A stretch of DNA of 30,005 nt from a virus. How positions within the stretch are numbered: position 1 is the first letter of the stretch; each line of letters opens with the position of its first letter. Positions 1 through 6,632 of this stretch are shown here, piece after piece. The notes beneath the pieces are model-generated. The model saw nothing but the letters and a program-made list of their open reading frames with translations, had not been told where the DNA came from and did not search any database. The stretch spans positions 1 through 30,005 of IMG/VR virus record IMGVR_UViG_3300027881_000940, one strand, 5' to 3'. The position numbers and the translations under genes are program-made.

Positions 1-110
1 TCGGAGAGTCTCGACCCGAAAGTCCAGGTCCACCCGCAGAACCAGAGACGAGTGAACCTGCCCAGGAGGAGTCGACCGAACCCGAGACCATTCAGTCTCA
101 GTCCGTCTAG
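1..110 (+). CDS. C-terminal tail of an upstream gene (partial)
   Basis: An open frame enters from the left edge (codons begin at position 3) and stops with TAG at 108-110. About 35 residues are visible. They are almost entirely Pro, Glu, Ser, Thr, Gln and Gly, including Ala-Glu-Pro, Ser-Glu-Pro and Thr-Glu-Pro triplets, so this is a disordered acidic tail. The DNA is clearly more GC-rich than most of the window. The next gene follows after 19 bases, so it may belong to the ubiquitin-like conjugation operon. Function cannot be told from the tail. The frame choice rests on composition and on a sensible stop position. Confidence 0.55.
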   Translation, partial: GESRPESPGPPAEPETSEPAQEESTEPETIQSQSV

Positions 111-129
111 AACCTCTGAGGAGTAGGCG

Positions 130-2640
130 ATGAAACGTGAAAGAAGTGAGATAATCATAAGTGAAAAATTTTCCAGTCTTTGTACATCTGAGTATGAATC
201 AGGTAAAGAAGACGAATCAATTCCAAAGAGAAGACAAAGAGTGATAAATACATCTGATTTAGTTAACCGTTTAGTAATTAAAGTGGCTAATCGCCGGCCA
301 GATGAAATTCTTCCTCAGAATTGTCGATTTGTTCAACCTATGAGCAATGGAGGGAGGGTCGTAGTTATTGAAGACCCTCCCTGTTCTAGAACAATTCATC
401 TCGACATGAACCTGGAAGCTAATATTGAGAAGTTGAGGAAGACAGGAAAATTGGAACATTATGGTTATACAAAAGAATTACAGAAGTTGTATAAAGAAGG
501 ACCTTACCCTCATCGGGTTATATTAGGTTTTCCATATGTTGTTTACATAATGTCTATCACTAAATTCTTTGAACTATATTCTCTTAGAGTGTTCTATCGG
601 GTGCATCCAATAACTAGTCCATCAGATTATCTCTTTCAACCAAACTTGTTGAATATTGATGGCAGTTTTAATGTGTGCTTGGGAGAAGGTTCAAATAGTG
701 GTGATAGTACTCCATCTACCTGTATTAATACTATTAATAGATTTTGGAATAATAGTTTTAATACGGATTATCTTCAGGCATACAGAAACTATGAAGATGT
801 TGGAGAAGTATCCGATTTTCTGACCTGGCAATATTACACGCATCGAGATCCGATGTTTGTGTTTAAGGTGGAATGGAAACCTCACAAAAGAACCCTTAAA
901 GAGGAAATTAGTAGTGTAGCAGGTTCTAAAGTACCAAAACCTGCTAGTTACAATTTCTATAAACTTACTGAGTTATTCACTGAACCTATTCGAACAGATG
1001 AGAAGAATGTTTACATTGATCCATGTGAAAATATACTAGTGGGTGATACACCACTCTCTCTGGGCGATAAGATTGATATTGATGGTAAAGCATATTGGGT
1101 TAATGGATTCAAAGGTATGCTTGGCTATCCTCCACAGTCGGTTATTCTTGTGGACGATGAAGAAGAGATGACTGAAAAGCTGTTGACTGAAAAGTTGAAG
1201 AATGATTTAGCGGAGAAGTTGGTCAAAGTAAACAGCCTAGAGTCACTCGAATTGGGGAATGGAGTTACCATAAAACCTGGAGATGTTGTCGAATTGGCAA
1301 ATCCATTCAAAAGTTATCGTAAGGTAAACGAAATCAGGATTGCTCCAGATGACAGCACTGAGGTTAAACTTGGAACAGACTTCTACTTTGCCGATGCTTT
1401 GGACTTGAAAATATTTGATCAGAAGGTGAAACTGTACGGCATAGAAATGGAACCGGGTCGTGAGTACACCTTGATAAATCGAATTGGCGATGTTCTTGTT
1501 TATATAGGACGCCCCGCTAAACTTATAGGAATGGATGTTAATAATGATGGCATGTTAAGCGTAATGTTCAAGGATGAAGACTCTGGTTATGAAGTGAACG
1601 AAACTTATGAGTCTCTTGAACATCGGTATAAGTTAGTAGAAGAGGATACTTCTGTCTATTGTCCTGTTTTCCGAATTGGACCTAAAATATTTACGGCTGA
1701 TGAGGAGGAGAAACGTCACAGGATAATGAAGGGTACTGGCGTTCTGTATACTCATAGTTACAGAGATGGAGCCACAAGATTTGCTTATGACAGAGGACTT
1801 GCTCTAGAGCATCTTTTAACAAATGGAGAGTTCAATCTTCCAAGTTATGATGTTGATTTAAACTTCAGGGTTGGGGATAAAGTGATTTTTGCAGACTGGG
1901 ACCGCAGTCCTGAGGATATAACTACAGTGAGAGAGATAATAGGTATAAGTCACGATGATCAGTATATTAAGATAAGTGCACAAAGTAATGAAGGTGATGT
2001 AAGGACTATGGAGTATGTTGATATATCCGGTGGTCGAGTGTATATTGGAAAGATTAGAAAAATTGAAGAAGAGTATAACGGTCTGAGAGCGGGCACAAAG
2101 TTGAAAGCCAATGTTTCGGGAATCAGTAAGTTTCCAAAGAAAGATGTAAATCAAATCATTGGTTTTTTAACTGATACTGGAACTGGTGTTCCTCTTATGT
2201 TGTGTTCAAATCGTTGTACACTTTGGGCACATGATGAATATCTTTCCAAATTTTCATATCTGCCTCCATCCTCTCAATTGTGGAGTCGGGTACAGGTTGT
2301 ATCACCACCAACTAGGTTTGCACAACAAATTGGAGACCTTACCCTATATTCATACTCTAGTAGATGGGCACCATATATGATAACTAGGGATGGTCATGGA
2401 AGAACAAGGAAATTTCCAACTACCCATATGTGCAAGTACCTAACGACTGGAACCATATATCCGGATGACAGAACTACAAAATGGGGTATATTACAACCTC
2501 GTTTTACTCAGAGGCAACTTGATCAATTTGAGGTAAAGTATGTCTATCCTAATATGCATGGTGGTTTCATGGAGGTTCCAGATAGAAATGGTTTGAGAGT
2601 GAAGGCAGACTGGAGGTGTGCATGTTCAACGTCTTCGTAG
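130..2640 (+). CDS. E2-like ubiquitin-conjugating domain fused to a long beta-rich C-terminal region
   Basis: An 836-residue protein. Residues of about 60-250 look like a prokaryotic E2-like (UBC-fold) domain: Gln-Pro-Asn at 170-172 is followed by Val-Cys-Leu-Gly at 182-185. This matches the E2 signature HPNxxxxGxxCL, with Cys183 as the expected thioester cysteine. Residues of about 300-680 contain several segments with a shared pattern (Gly-Asp-hydrophobic-hydrophobic, a short strand, then Val-x-x-Ile and an acidic turn), suggesting tandem SH3/KOW-like barrels. The rest is unknown. E2-like, JAB and ThiF genes are neighbours in PRTRC-type and related bacterial ubiquitin-like systems, and the same set follows here. 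The ATG has a GAGGAG site at 119-124. Its 3' end overlaps the JAB gene. The E2 assignment is motif-based; the C-terminal function is unknown. Confidence 0.7.
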   Translation: MKRERSEIIISEKFSSLCTSEYESGKEDESIPKRRQRVINTSDLVNRLVIKVANRRPDEILPQNCRFVQPMSNGGRVVVIEDPPCSRTIHLDMNLEANIEKLRKTGKLEHYGYTKELQKLYKEGPYPHRVILGFPYVVYIMSITKFFELYSLRVFYRVHPITSPSDYLFQPNLLNIDGSFNVCLGEGSNSGDSTPSTCINTINRFWNNSFNTDYLQAYRNYEDVGEVSDFLTWQYYTHRDPMFVFKVEWKPHKRTLKEEISSVAGSKVPKPASYNFYKLTELFTEPIRTDEKNVYIDPCENILVGDTPLSLGDKIDIDGKAYWVNGFKGMLGYPPQSVILVDDEEEMTEKLLTEKLKNDLAEKLVKVNSLESLELGNGVTIKPGDVVELANPFKSYRKVNEIRIAPDDSTEVKLGTDFYFADALDLKIFDQKVKLYGIEMEPGREYTLINRIGDVLVYIGRPAKLIGMDVNNDGMLSVMFKDEDSGYEVNETYESLEHRYKLVEEDTSVYCPVFRIGPKIFTADEEEKRHRIMKGTGVLYTHSYRDGATRFAYDRGLALEHLLTNGEFNLPSYDVDLNFRVGDKVIFADWDRSPEDITTVREIIGISHDDQYIKISAQSNEGDVRTMEYVDISGGRVYIGKIRKIEEEYNGLRAGTKLKANVSGISKFPKKDVNQIIGFLTDTGTGVPLMLCSNRCTLWAHDEYLSKFSYLPPSSQLWSRVQVVSPPTRFAQQIGDLTLYSYSSRWAPYMITRDGHGRTRKFPTTHMCKYLTTGTIYPDDRTTKWGILQPRFTQRQLDQFEVKYVYPNMHGGFMEVPDRNGLRVKADWRCACSTSS

Positions 2641-3641
2641 CTGATGGAAAGCAGGAATTGCCTGACGACGATGTATTTTATGTGGTCGCAGGTAATGGCA
2701 TTTACATTAGAAAGAAATTGGGAATCTTGGATGCTCTAGTTCCAGCAACCGGTATACCTCATTTGAATTATGTGGTGCCGTATGCAAGTCTGGACTTACC
2801 AAAGATCCCAAGAGATGATTTTGCCCAAATTGTTAGTTTCTTTAGAGAAGTTTACGATGAACATAAGAGCGAATCAGTTTCTTTACTTCACTTCAATGAA
2901 GAGAAACAAAATTATAAGACTCAAATACCTTTTCAAGAAGTTTCTGGGGGTGCTGTTGACTATGAAAAGACTTTACCCTGGCAGAACCAAGGGTACATTC
3001 TTATGTGTTCTATTCATAGTCATGCCGGATTTGGAGCTTTTCACTCTACTATAGATGACTCAGATGAAAAGCATTTCGATGGTTTGCACATAACTGTTGG
3101 AGACCTCGGTAAAGACCTCCATACTATTTCAAGTTCAATTGTTGTGAATGGCAAGCGTTTTGTAGTTGATACCGAAGACTACGTTGAAGGAGTAGAGTCA
3201 GTCGAATACAGCTACTACAGTCGAGGTATGTTTCGTCCTATTCACAAAATGATGGAAGGAGTGAAAGTTTACGAAAAAGATATTAAGAAGCAGAAGGGTT
3301 ATTACGTTGCGGAAGTTCCCTTTGACCGTGTCTGGATGGATTTTGTAGAGAAGAAATATCCTACATCTACAATCTACTATGTAGGTCAGCCGCATGGACT
3401 TCAACGAGGTGGGGTTCAATCCCCTGCCGATCCCAGCGAGTTGCCCCACGGATCCTGGCTCCCGTACTGGTACAAACACGGAGGCCTCATCATCGACCCC
3501 GACGACTACGATCCTCTCGACGGTCTTGAACCGGATGAAGGTGGCGGTGGGTTCTATACTGGGCCGGATTCGCTCGAGCAACTAGCCTTAATCCCTGAGA
3601 CAATTGGTAAGGAGCCTAGCGATGATGAACCACCCTTCTGA
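2622..3641 (+). CDS. JAB/JAMM (MPN+) metalloprotease, predicted deubiquitinase-like
   Basis: A 339-residue protein with the JAMM zinc motif His132-Ser-His134, seven residues, Ser142-x-x-Asp145. This is exactly HxHx7SxxD. In this family the two His and the Asp bind zinc and an upstream Glu activates water; Glu84 and Glu93 are candidates, not assigned. The likely role is to mature the ubiquitin-like protein C-terminus or to remove it from targets. I chose ATG 2622 because GGAGG at 2612-2616 sits 5 bases upstream; a GTG at 2616 is in frame but overlaps that site. Residues after about 258 form a Gly, Pro and Asp-rich tail in noticeably GC-richer DNA. The gene overlaps the E2-like gene by 19 bases and the E1-like gene by 20, so translation is probably coupled. 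Confidence 0.85.
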   Translation: MFNVFVADGKQELPDDDVFYVVAGNGIYIRKKLGILDALVPATGIPHLNYVVPYASLDLPKIPRDDFAQIVSFFREVYDEHKSESVSLLHFNEEKQNYKTQIPFQEVSGGAVDYEKTLPWQNQGYILMCSIHSHAGFGAFHSTIDDSDEKHFDGLHITVGDLGKDLHTISSSIVVNGKRFVVDTEDYVEGVESVEYSYYSRGMFRPIHKMMEGVKVYEKDIKKQKGYYVAEVPFDRVWMDFVEKKYPTSTIYYVGQPHGLQRGGVQSPADPSELPHGSWLPYWYKHGGLIIDPDDYDPLDGLEPDEGGGGFYTGPDSLEQLALIPETIGKEPSDDEPPF

Positions 3642-4326
3642 GTTATCCATCAAAGTCATAGGCGTAGGTGGGGTTGGCACAATCTTGGCAGACAAACTTT
3701 CCAGGTTCTTGAATTATAGTAATGGAGTTGATACCAGGATTACTTTTGTAGATGGAGATACTTTTGAACCAAAGAATAGAGACAGACAAGAGTTTGTAAT
3801 TGCTGGAGGCAAGAAATCATTAGTAAAGGCCTCTGAGTTTCAAGAGAAGTACAGCGAATTAAATTACAGTGCATTTGATGAATATGTTGATCCCAGCAAT
3901 GTAGGTACATTTATTAAGCAGGGAGACATAGTCTTCGTATGCGTCGATAATCATAAGACGAGAAAAATAATCTCAGATTTTACCAAAACACTCAGTGACG
4001 TTGTTGTAATATCAGGAGGAAATGAGTTCACTGATGGCAACGTTCAAATTTTTGTGAGAAGGGAGGGTAGAAATTTAACTCCGTCATTGAGTGATTACCA
4101 CCCGGAAATTGAACATCCAAAGGACAGGACACCGGGTGAGATGACTTGCGAGGAATTAGCTCAATCAGAACCCCAGTTATTCTTTACAAATCTTGGAGTT
4201 GCAACGTATATGTGTTTTGCATTCTACAATACTGTTGTGAAGAATAGCCCCAGTTACTCTGAAGTGTACTTCGATGTCCTATCAATGAAAGCAGATTCGA
4301 AATCCAGAAAACCCTTGAATTCCTAA
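3622..4326 (+). CDS. ThiF/E1-like ubiquitin-activating enzyme (PRTRC-ThiF-like)
   Basis: A 234-residue protein. It opens with a Rossmann nucleotide-binding loop, Gly14-x-Gly-Gly-x-Gly19. Val-Asp-Gly-Asp at 43-46 and Asn52 to Arg55-Gln56 match the ThiF/E1 pattern 'DxD...NxxRQ'. Thr-Cys-Glu-Glu around Cys176, followed by a Gln-rich, Leu-Phe-Phe-x-Asn helix, resembles the Ser-Cys-Ser...Gln-Asp-Leu-Phe-Ile-Asn region of PRTRC ThiF proteins, so Cys176 is a candidate catalytic cysteine. The family adenylates the C-terminal Gly of a ubiquitin-like or MoaD/ThiS-like protein with ATP and passes it on as a thioester. ATG 3622 has AAGGAG at 3609-3614. The gene lies 11 bases before the ubiquitin-like gene. 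Confidence 0.85.
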   Translation: MMNHPSELSIKVIGVGGVGTILADKLSRFLNYSNGVDTRITFVDGDTFEPKNRDRQEFVIAGGKKSLVKASEFQEKYSELNYSAFDEYVDPSNVGTFIKQGDIVFVCVDNHKTRKIISDFTKTLSDVVVISGGNEFTDGNVQIFVRREGRNLTPSLSDYHPEIEHPKDRTPGEMTCEELAQSEPQLFFTNLGVATYMCFAFYNTVVKNSPSYSEVYFDVLSMKADSKSRKPLNS

Positions 4327-4337
4327 AGGAGATCGGA

Positions 4338-4823
4338 ATGGCAAGAAAATTCACAAGAGATCAACTGGACGGGAAAACTGTCCCGGAACTTCGTGGCATA
4401 GCCAGAAATTTGGGTTGCGCTGGTTACTCCAAGAAACCCAAGGCTATTGTTATTGACCTCATTCTGGAGAAGCAAGGTCCGGTGGCGGCCTCTACTGCAA
4501 AGGCCGAGCCCAAGGCTGCTCCTGCGAAGAAAGACACCGAAGTCAAACAGGCAGAGTTTAGCTTGCAGAGTGTTCTTACCAAACCCAGTGCCAAGAAGGG
4601 CGATAAGACAACCACAACTATCCGGGTGTCTTGTGGGGCTGCTGCAGGTGACTTCACTGTATGTGGTAAGACAGTCGGTGCCGTGTCTGAGTTCCTTCGT
4701 GAGGTCTTGAATATTGACCGGATGGCACAAGGTGTTGTCAATGGAAAAACTGTTGACGGCAGCTATGTACTGCAAGATGGGGACCAACTAGAGTTCCTAA
4801 AAGCGGCAGGCCGGAAGGGATAG
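4338..4823 (+). CDS. SAP-like domain fused to a beta-grasp ubiquitin-like protein
   Basis: A 161-residue protein in three parts. Residues 5-45 read like a SAP or Rho-N type helix-extended-loop-helix (Val-Pro-Glu-Leu-Arg-Gly-Ile-Ala, then Gly-Tyr-Ser-Lys-Lys-Pro-Lys and a Leu/Ile-rich helix), a fold that often binds DNA or RNA. Residues of about 46-90 are an Ala/Lys/Pro linker. Residues of about 92-156 fit a small beta-grasp domain of MoaD/ThiS/PRTRC-C type, with Val-Asn-Gly-Lys and Leu-Gln-Asp-Gly-Asp-Gln-Leu-Glu-Phe near the end. The chain ends Ala-Gly-Arg-Lys-Gly, so the terminal Gly is already exposed or needs little processing. Its place right after E1, E2 and JAB-like genes makes it the likely conjugated protein. 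AAGGAG precedes the ATG. The DNA is GC-richer than that of the neighbours. Confidence 0.75.
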   Translation: MARKFTRDQLDGKTVPELRGIARNLGCAGYSKKPKAIVIDLILEKQGPVAASTAKAEPKAAPAKKDTEVKQAEFSLQSVLTKPSAKKGDKTTTTIRVSCGAAAGDFTVCGKTVGAVSEFLREVLNIDRMAQGVVNGKTVDGSYVLQDGDQLEFLKAAGRKG

Positions 4824-4845
4824 AGTCAGAAGGGATAAAAAGTTG

Positions 4846-4894
4846 CCTCCATTGTGGTGGTGTGGGTTATAAATCCCACACCACCGTATGGAGG
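4846..4894 (+). promoter_or_regulatory. Long hairpin that buries a ribosome binding site
   Basis: Inverted repeat: CCTCCAT (4846-4852) pairs with ATGGAGG (4888-4894), and GGTGGTGTGGG (4856-4866) pairs with CCCACACCACC (4875-4885). A TGT/GT internal loop separates the two stems and the loop is TTATAAAT. The GGAGG at 4890-4894 is a ribosome binding site 7 bases before an ATG at 4902, and it is base-paired in the stem. No U-run follows, so it is not a typical terminator. It could control translation, be an RNase III-type processing site, or protect the 3' end of the conjugation operon mRNA. Confidence 0.7.
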
Positions 4895-4901
4895 ACCAAG
4901 T

Positions 4902-4925
4902 ATGAAAGATACTGTGTTTGTGTAG
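4902..4925 (+). CDS. Possible 7-residue leader peptide
   Basis: ATG at 4902 is followed by six codons (Lys-Asp-Thr-Val-Phe-Val) and TAG at 4923-4925. It has a strong GGAGG at 4890-4894 with 7-base spacing, but that site lies in the 3' arm of the preceding hairpin. It could be a leader for the gene starting at 4953. It is too short to judge by coding statistics, so it is proposed only because of the ribosome binding site and hairpin. Confidence 0.25.
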   Translation: MKDTVFV

Positions 4926-4952
4926 AACTTCTGGCCGCATGGAGAAAAGTTG

Positions 4953-5366
4953 GTGAATCTAGAACTTATTAAGAAATATGATGACCATTACCTTGTTAGA
5001 AATGAACAAGGCGAGGAAATTAAATTGTACATTCTTAAACAAGAAGAGCTCGACGAAATCAGACATAAAGGCAACCTTAAAATTGCCGAGAATCTAGATT
5101 CTAAAAAGTTGATGCGTCTTTCGTCAATGTTGGAAGCTATTGATAAGGCAGAACTTCTCATTGAGCATTATGAGGCGGCAGCAACACGACTAGTCGAGCA
5201 TTTGAAGTTCTGTTATGACGAAGTTGGACGACCAAATATATTTCACCATCCTATAAAGAATCTTGACCCGGAACAATATGGTCGTGCTCAGACGTTTCGT
5301 AAAGAAACTAGAAATTTAATAGAAGCAGTCCACGAGATAATTGAACTTAAACGTGAGTCAAAATAG
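4953..5366 (+). CDS. Small helical protein of unknown function
   Basis: A 137-residue, charged and mostly helical protein. It starts with a short strand-rich stretch (Tyr-Leu-Val-Arg-Asn-Glu-Gln-Gly-Glu-Glu-Ile) and continues with long Leu/Glu/Lys helices. No catalytic motif or family is recognised. I take GTG 4953 with GGAG at 4941-4944; TTG 4950 is equally possible. It sits between the two conjugation cassettes and ends just before a terminator, so it probably closes the first transcription unit. The setting hints at an accessory role in the ubiquitin-like system, but nothing in the sequence shows it. Confidence 0.7.
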   Translation: MNLELIKKYDDHYLVRNEQGEEIKLYILKQEELDEIRHKGNLKIAENLDSKKLMRLSSMLEAIDKAELLIEHYEAAATRLVEHLKFCYDEVGRPNIFHHPIKNLDPEQYGRAQTFRKETRNLIEAVHEIIELKRESK

Positions 5367-5368
5367 CG

Positions 5369-5411
5369 GTGACCGGGATCATTTATTGATCTCGGTCACT
5401 ATTCTCTAATT
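5369..5411 (+). terminator. Rho-independent terminator-like hairpin
   Basis: GTGACCGGGATCA (5369-5381) pairs with TGATCTCGGTCAC (5387-5399): a 13-bp stem with one G-T wobble and a 5-base loop. It is followed by the pyrimidine-rich TATTCTCTAATT. It begins 2 bases after a stop codon and precedes the second E1-like gene, so it probably separates two transcription units. The U-tract is weak, so termination may be partial. Confidence 0.65.
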
Positions 5412-5437
5412 GAAGAACAAACAATAAAGGATCGAGC

Positions 5438-6307
5438 GTGAAACAAAGAATCGCAATCCTTGGAGTCGGATCTTTAGGTGGCTATCTAGCGGAGAGTTTA
5501 GCCAGTACTGATAACCTAAAAGAATTAATTTTGATTGACCCCGATATTGTACAAGAGAAAAACGTTAGGAATTCAATTTACACAAGAGGAGACATTGGAG
5601 ATTTAAAAGTAAATGCCATGTATAATCTCTTGAAGTCTCTTAATGAAGATATTATAATAGCAATATCTAGAGAGAAATTTATAGAAGGAGAAACCGAACT
5701 TCCTACCTGTGACTTAGTCATAGATTGTAGAGACTATGTCTATGATCGAGGCGATATAATAGATGTTCGAGCATCTATTTCTGGCCGATACCTTATTATC
5801 GACTGTCGAAAAAATATAACCTACCCTTTCAATTATGATGGTAGATATAACCTACCTTTAAAGAAAACTGATCTTAAAAATGCTGCATTACAACTTGCTA
5901 TCTTAATTGATAGTAATAGTGTTATTAATCAGTGGGTAGCTGATCAGGAAATATATGAGTTAAGTTTAGATCATCATGCAAAAGAGATTAGCAGAGAAGT
6001 TCGAGATCGAAGCAAAGATACAGATTTAGTTTACGAACCTGATGTAGATGATGCTAGACTATTAAAACTAGAACAGAGTTTTCGCCCAATTATGGAAGTA
6101 AATCAAGAGAGGGATGTTAAGGTTTGTTTGGGTGAGAAGGAGAGGCATGTTGGTTGCAAGATTGTTCCTAGAGGTCAATTGAATACTCCTCAGGCCGTAG
6201 TCTCTAGTTTAAAATCAGTTATGCAACTCTATCCGTTTGAAAGGAGTTTCATAATTCGAGTTGAGGGAGACCACATTCAATTACTGTTTGTAACAGGTGG
6301 TGCGTGA
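5438..6307 (+). CDS. Second ThiF/E1-like protein
   Basis: A 289-residue protein with the E1/ThiF Rossmann opening Gly9-Val-Gly-Ser-Leu-Gly14. Ile-Asp-Pro-Asp-Ile-Val at 33-38, Asn42-x-Arg44 and Asp52-Ile-Gly...Lys57 follow, the usual ATP/Mg region and its partner helix. Cys-Asp-Leu-Val-Ile-Asp-Cys-Arg-Asp further on matches the strand that in E1s holds the 'D' of the nucleotide site. No zinc CxxC pair is seen and no cysteine is an obvious transfer residue, so it may be adenylation-only or scaffold-like. It clearly differs from the 3622 protein. GTG 5438 has AAAGGA upstream. Its stop overlaps the next start (ATGA at 6307), coupling it to the E2-like mini-protein. Confidence 0.8.
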   Translation: MKQRIAILGVGSLGGYLAESLASTDNLKELILIDPDIVQEKNVRNSIYTRGDIGDLKVNAMYNLLKSLNEDIIIAISREKFIEGETELPTCDLVIDCRDYVYDRGDIIDVRASISGRYLIIDCRKNITYPFNYDGRYNLPLKKTDLKNAALQLAILIDSNSVINQWVADQEIYELSLDHHAKEISREVRDRSKDTDLVYEPDVDDARLLKLEQSFRPIMEVNQERDVKVCLGEKERHVGCKIVPRGQLNTPQAVVSSLKSVMQLYPFERSFIIRVEGDHIQLLFVTGGA

Positions 6308-6630
6308 TGAGAATACTAAATTTCAACACGCACATTTTCCCCCTGAGATTTTTTTATAAAGGAGACACATTTCCCATATCTAAGATAAATAAAGAGTATA
6401 TGATAACCAACTATAAAATATATCTTGTAGATGGTTATATTGACAAGGTAATTATTAACTCTAAACATCCGAATGCTGATCCCGATACGGGCGAGTTCTG
6501 TTTAGATGAGCAGATTAAGAAGCAAAAGTATGATCACAAAGTGAGAGATTTTATTGAGATGGTAATGTGTAATTTTTACCTTGATGATTGCTACTTCAAA
6601 CCATGGCTAGACTTTAGCTGGGAGGAGTAA
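6307..6630 (+). CDS. Mini E2-like protein with HPN...CLD signature
   Basis: A 107-residue protein. His54-Pro-Asn56 is followed by Ala-Asp-Pro-Asp-Thr-Gly-Glu-Phe and then Cys65-Leu-Asp67. Canonical ubiquitin E2 enzymes carry HPN, a short acidic loop with Gly, then (I/V)CLD, where the Cys takes the thioester. Before it lies a strand-rich half (residues 1-52), and after it a helix and an aromatic Trp-rich end, as in a reduced UBC fold. It is shorter than a typical E2 (about 150 residues). ATG 6307 overlaps the TGA of the second E1-like gene, and the RNA polymerase beta' gene starts 2 bases after its stop. The motif is clear; activity and partner are inferred. Confidence 0.6.
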   Translation: MRILNFNTHIFPLRFFYKGDTFPISKINKEYMITNYKIYLVDGYIDKVIINSKHPNADPDTGEFCLDEQIKKQKYDHKVRDFIEMVMCNFYLDDCYFKPWLDFSWEE

Positions 6631-6632
6631 TA

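Noticed and set aside
36-82. Outlying copy of the array at the window start (CAGAACCA, AGTGAACCT, CCGAACCC)
   Set aside because: Spacing is 15 and 23 bp, not 18, and the stretch is explained by a Pro/Glu-rich coding tail.
2616-2621. GTG 2616 as the JAB start
   Set aside because: It overlaps the GGAGG that serves ATG 2622, so 2622 fits better.
3198-3581. Minus-strand frame opposite the JAB tail
   Set aside because: It is the shadow of GC-richer codons in a well-supported plus-strand gene.
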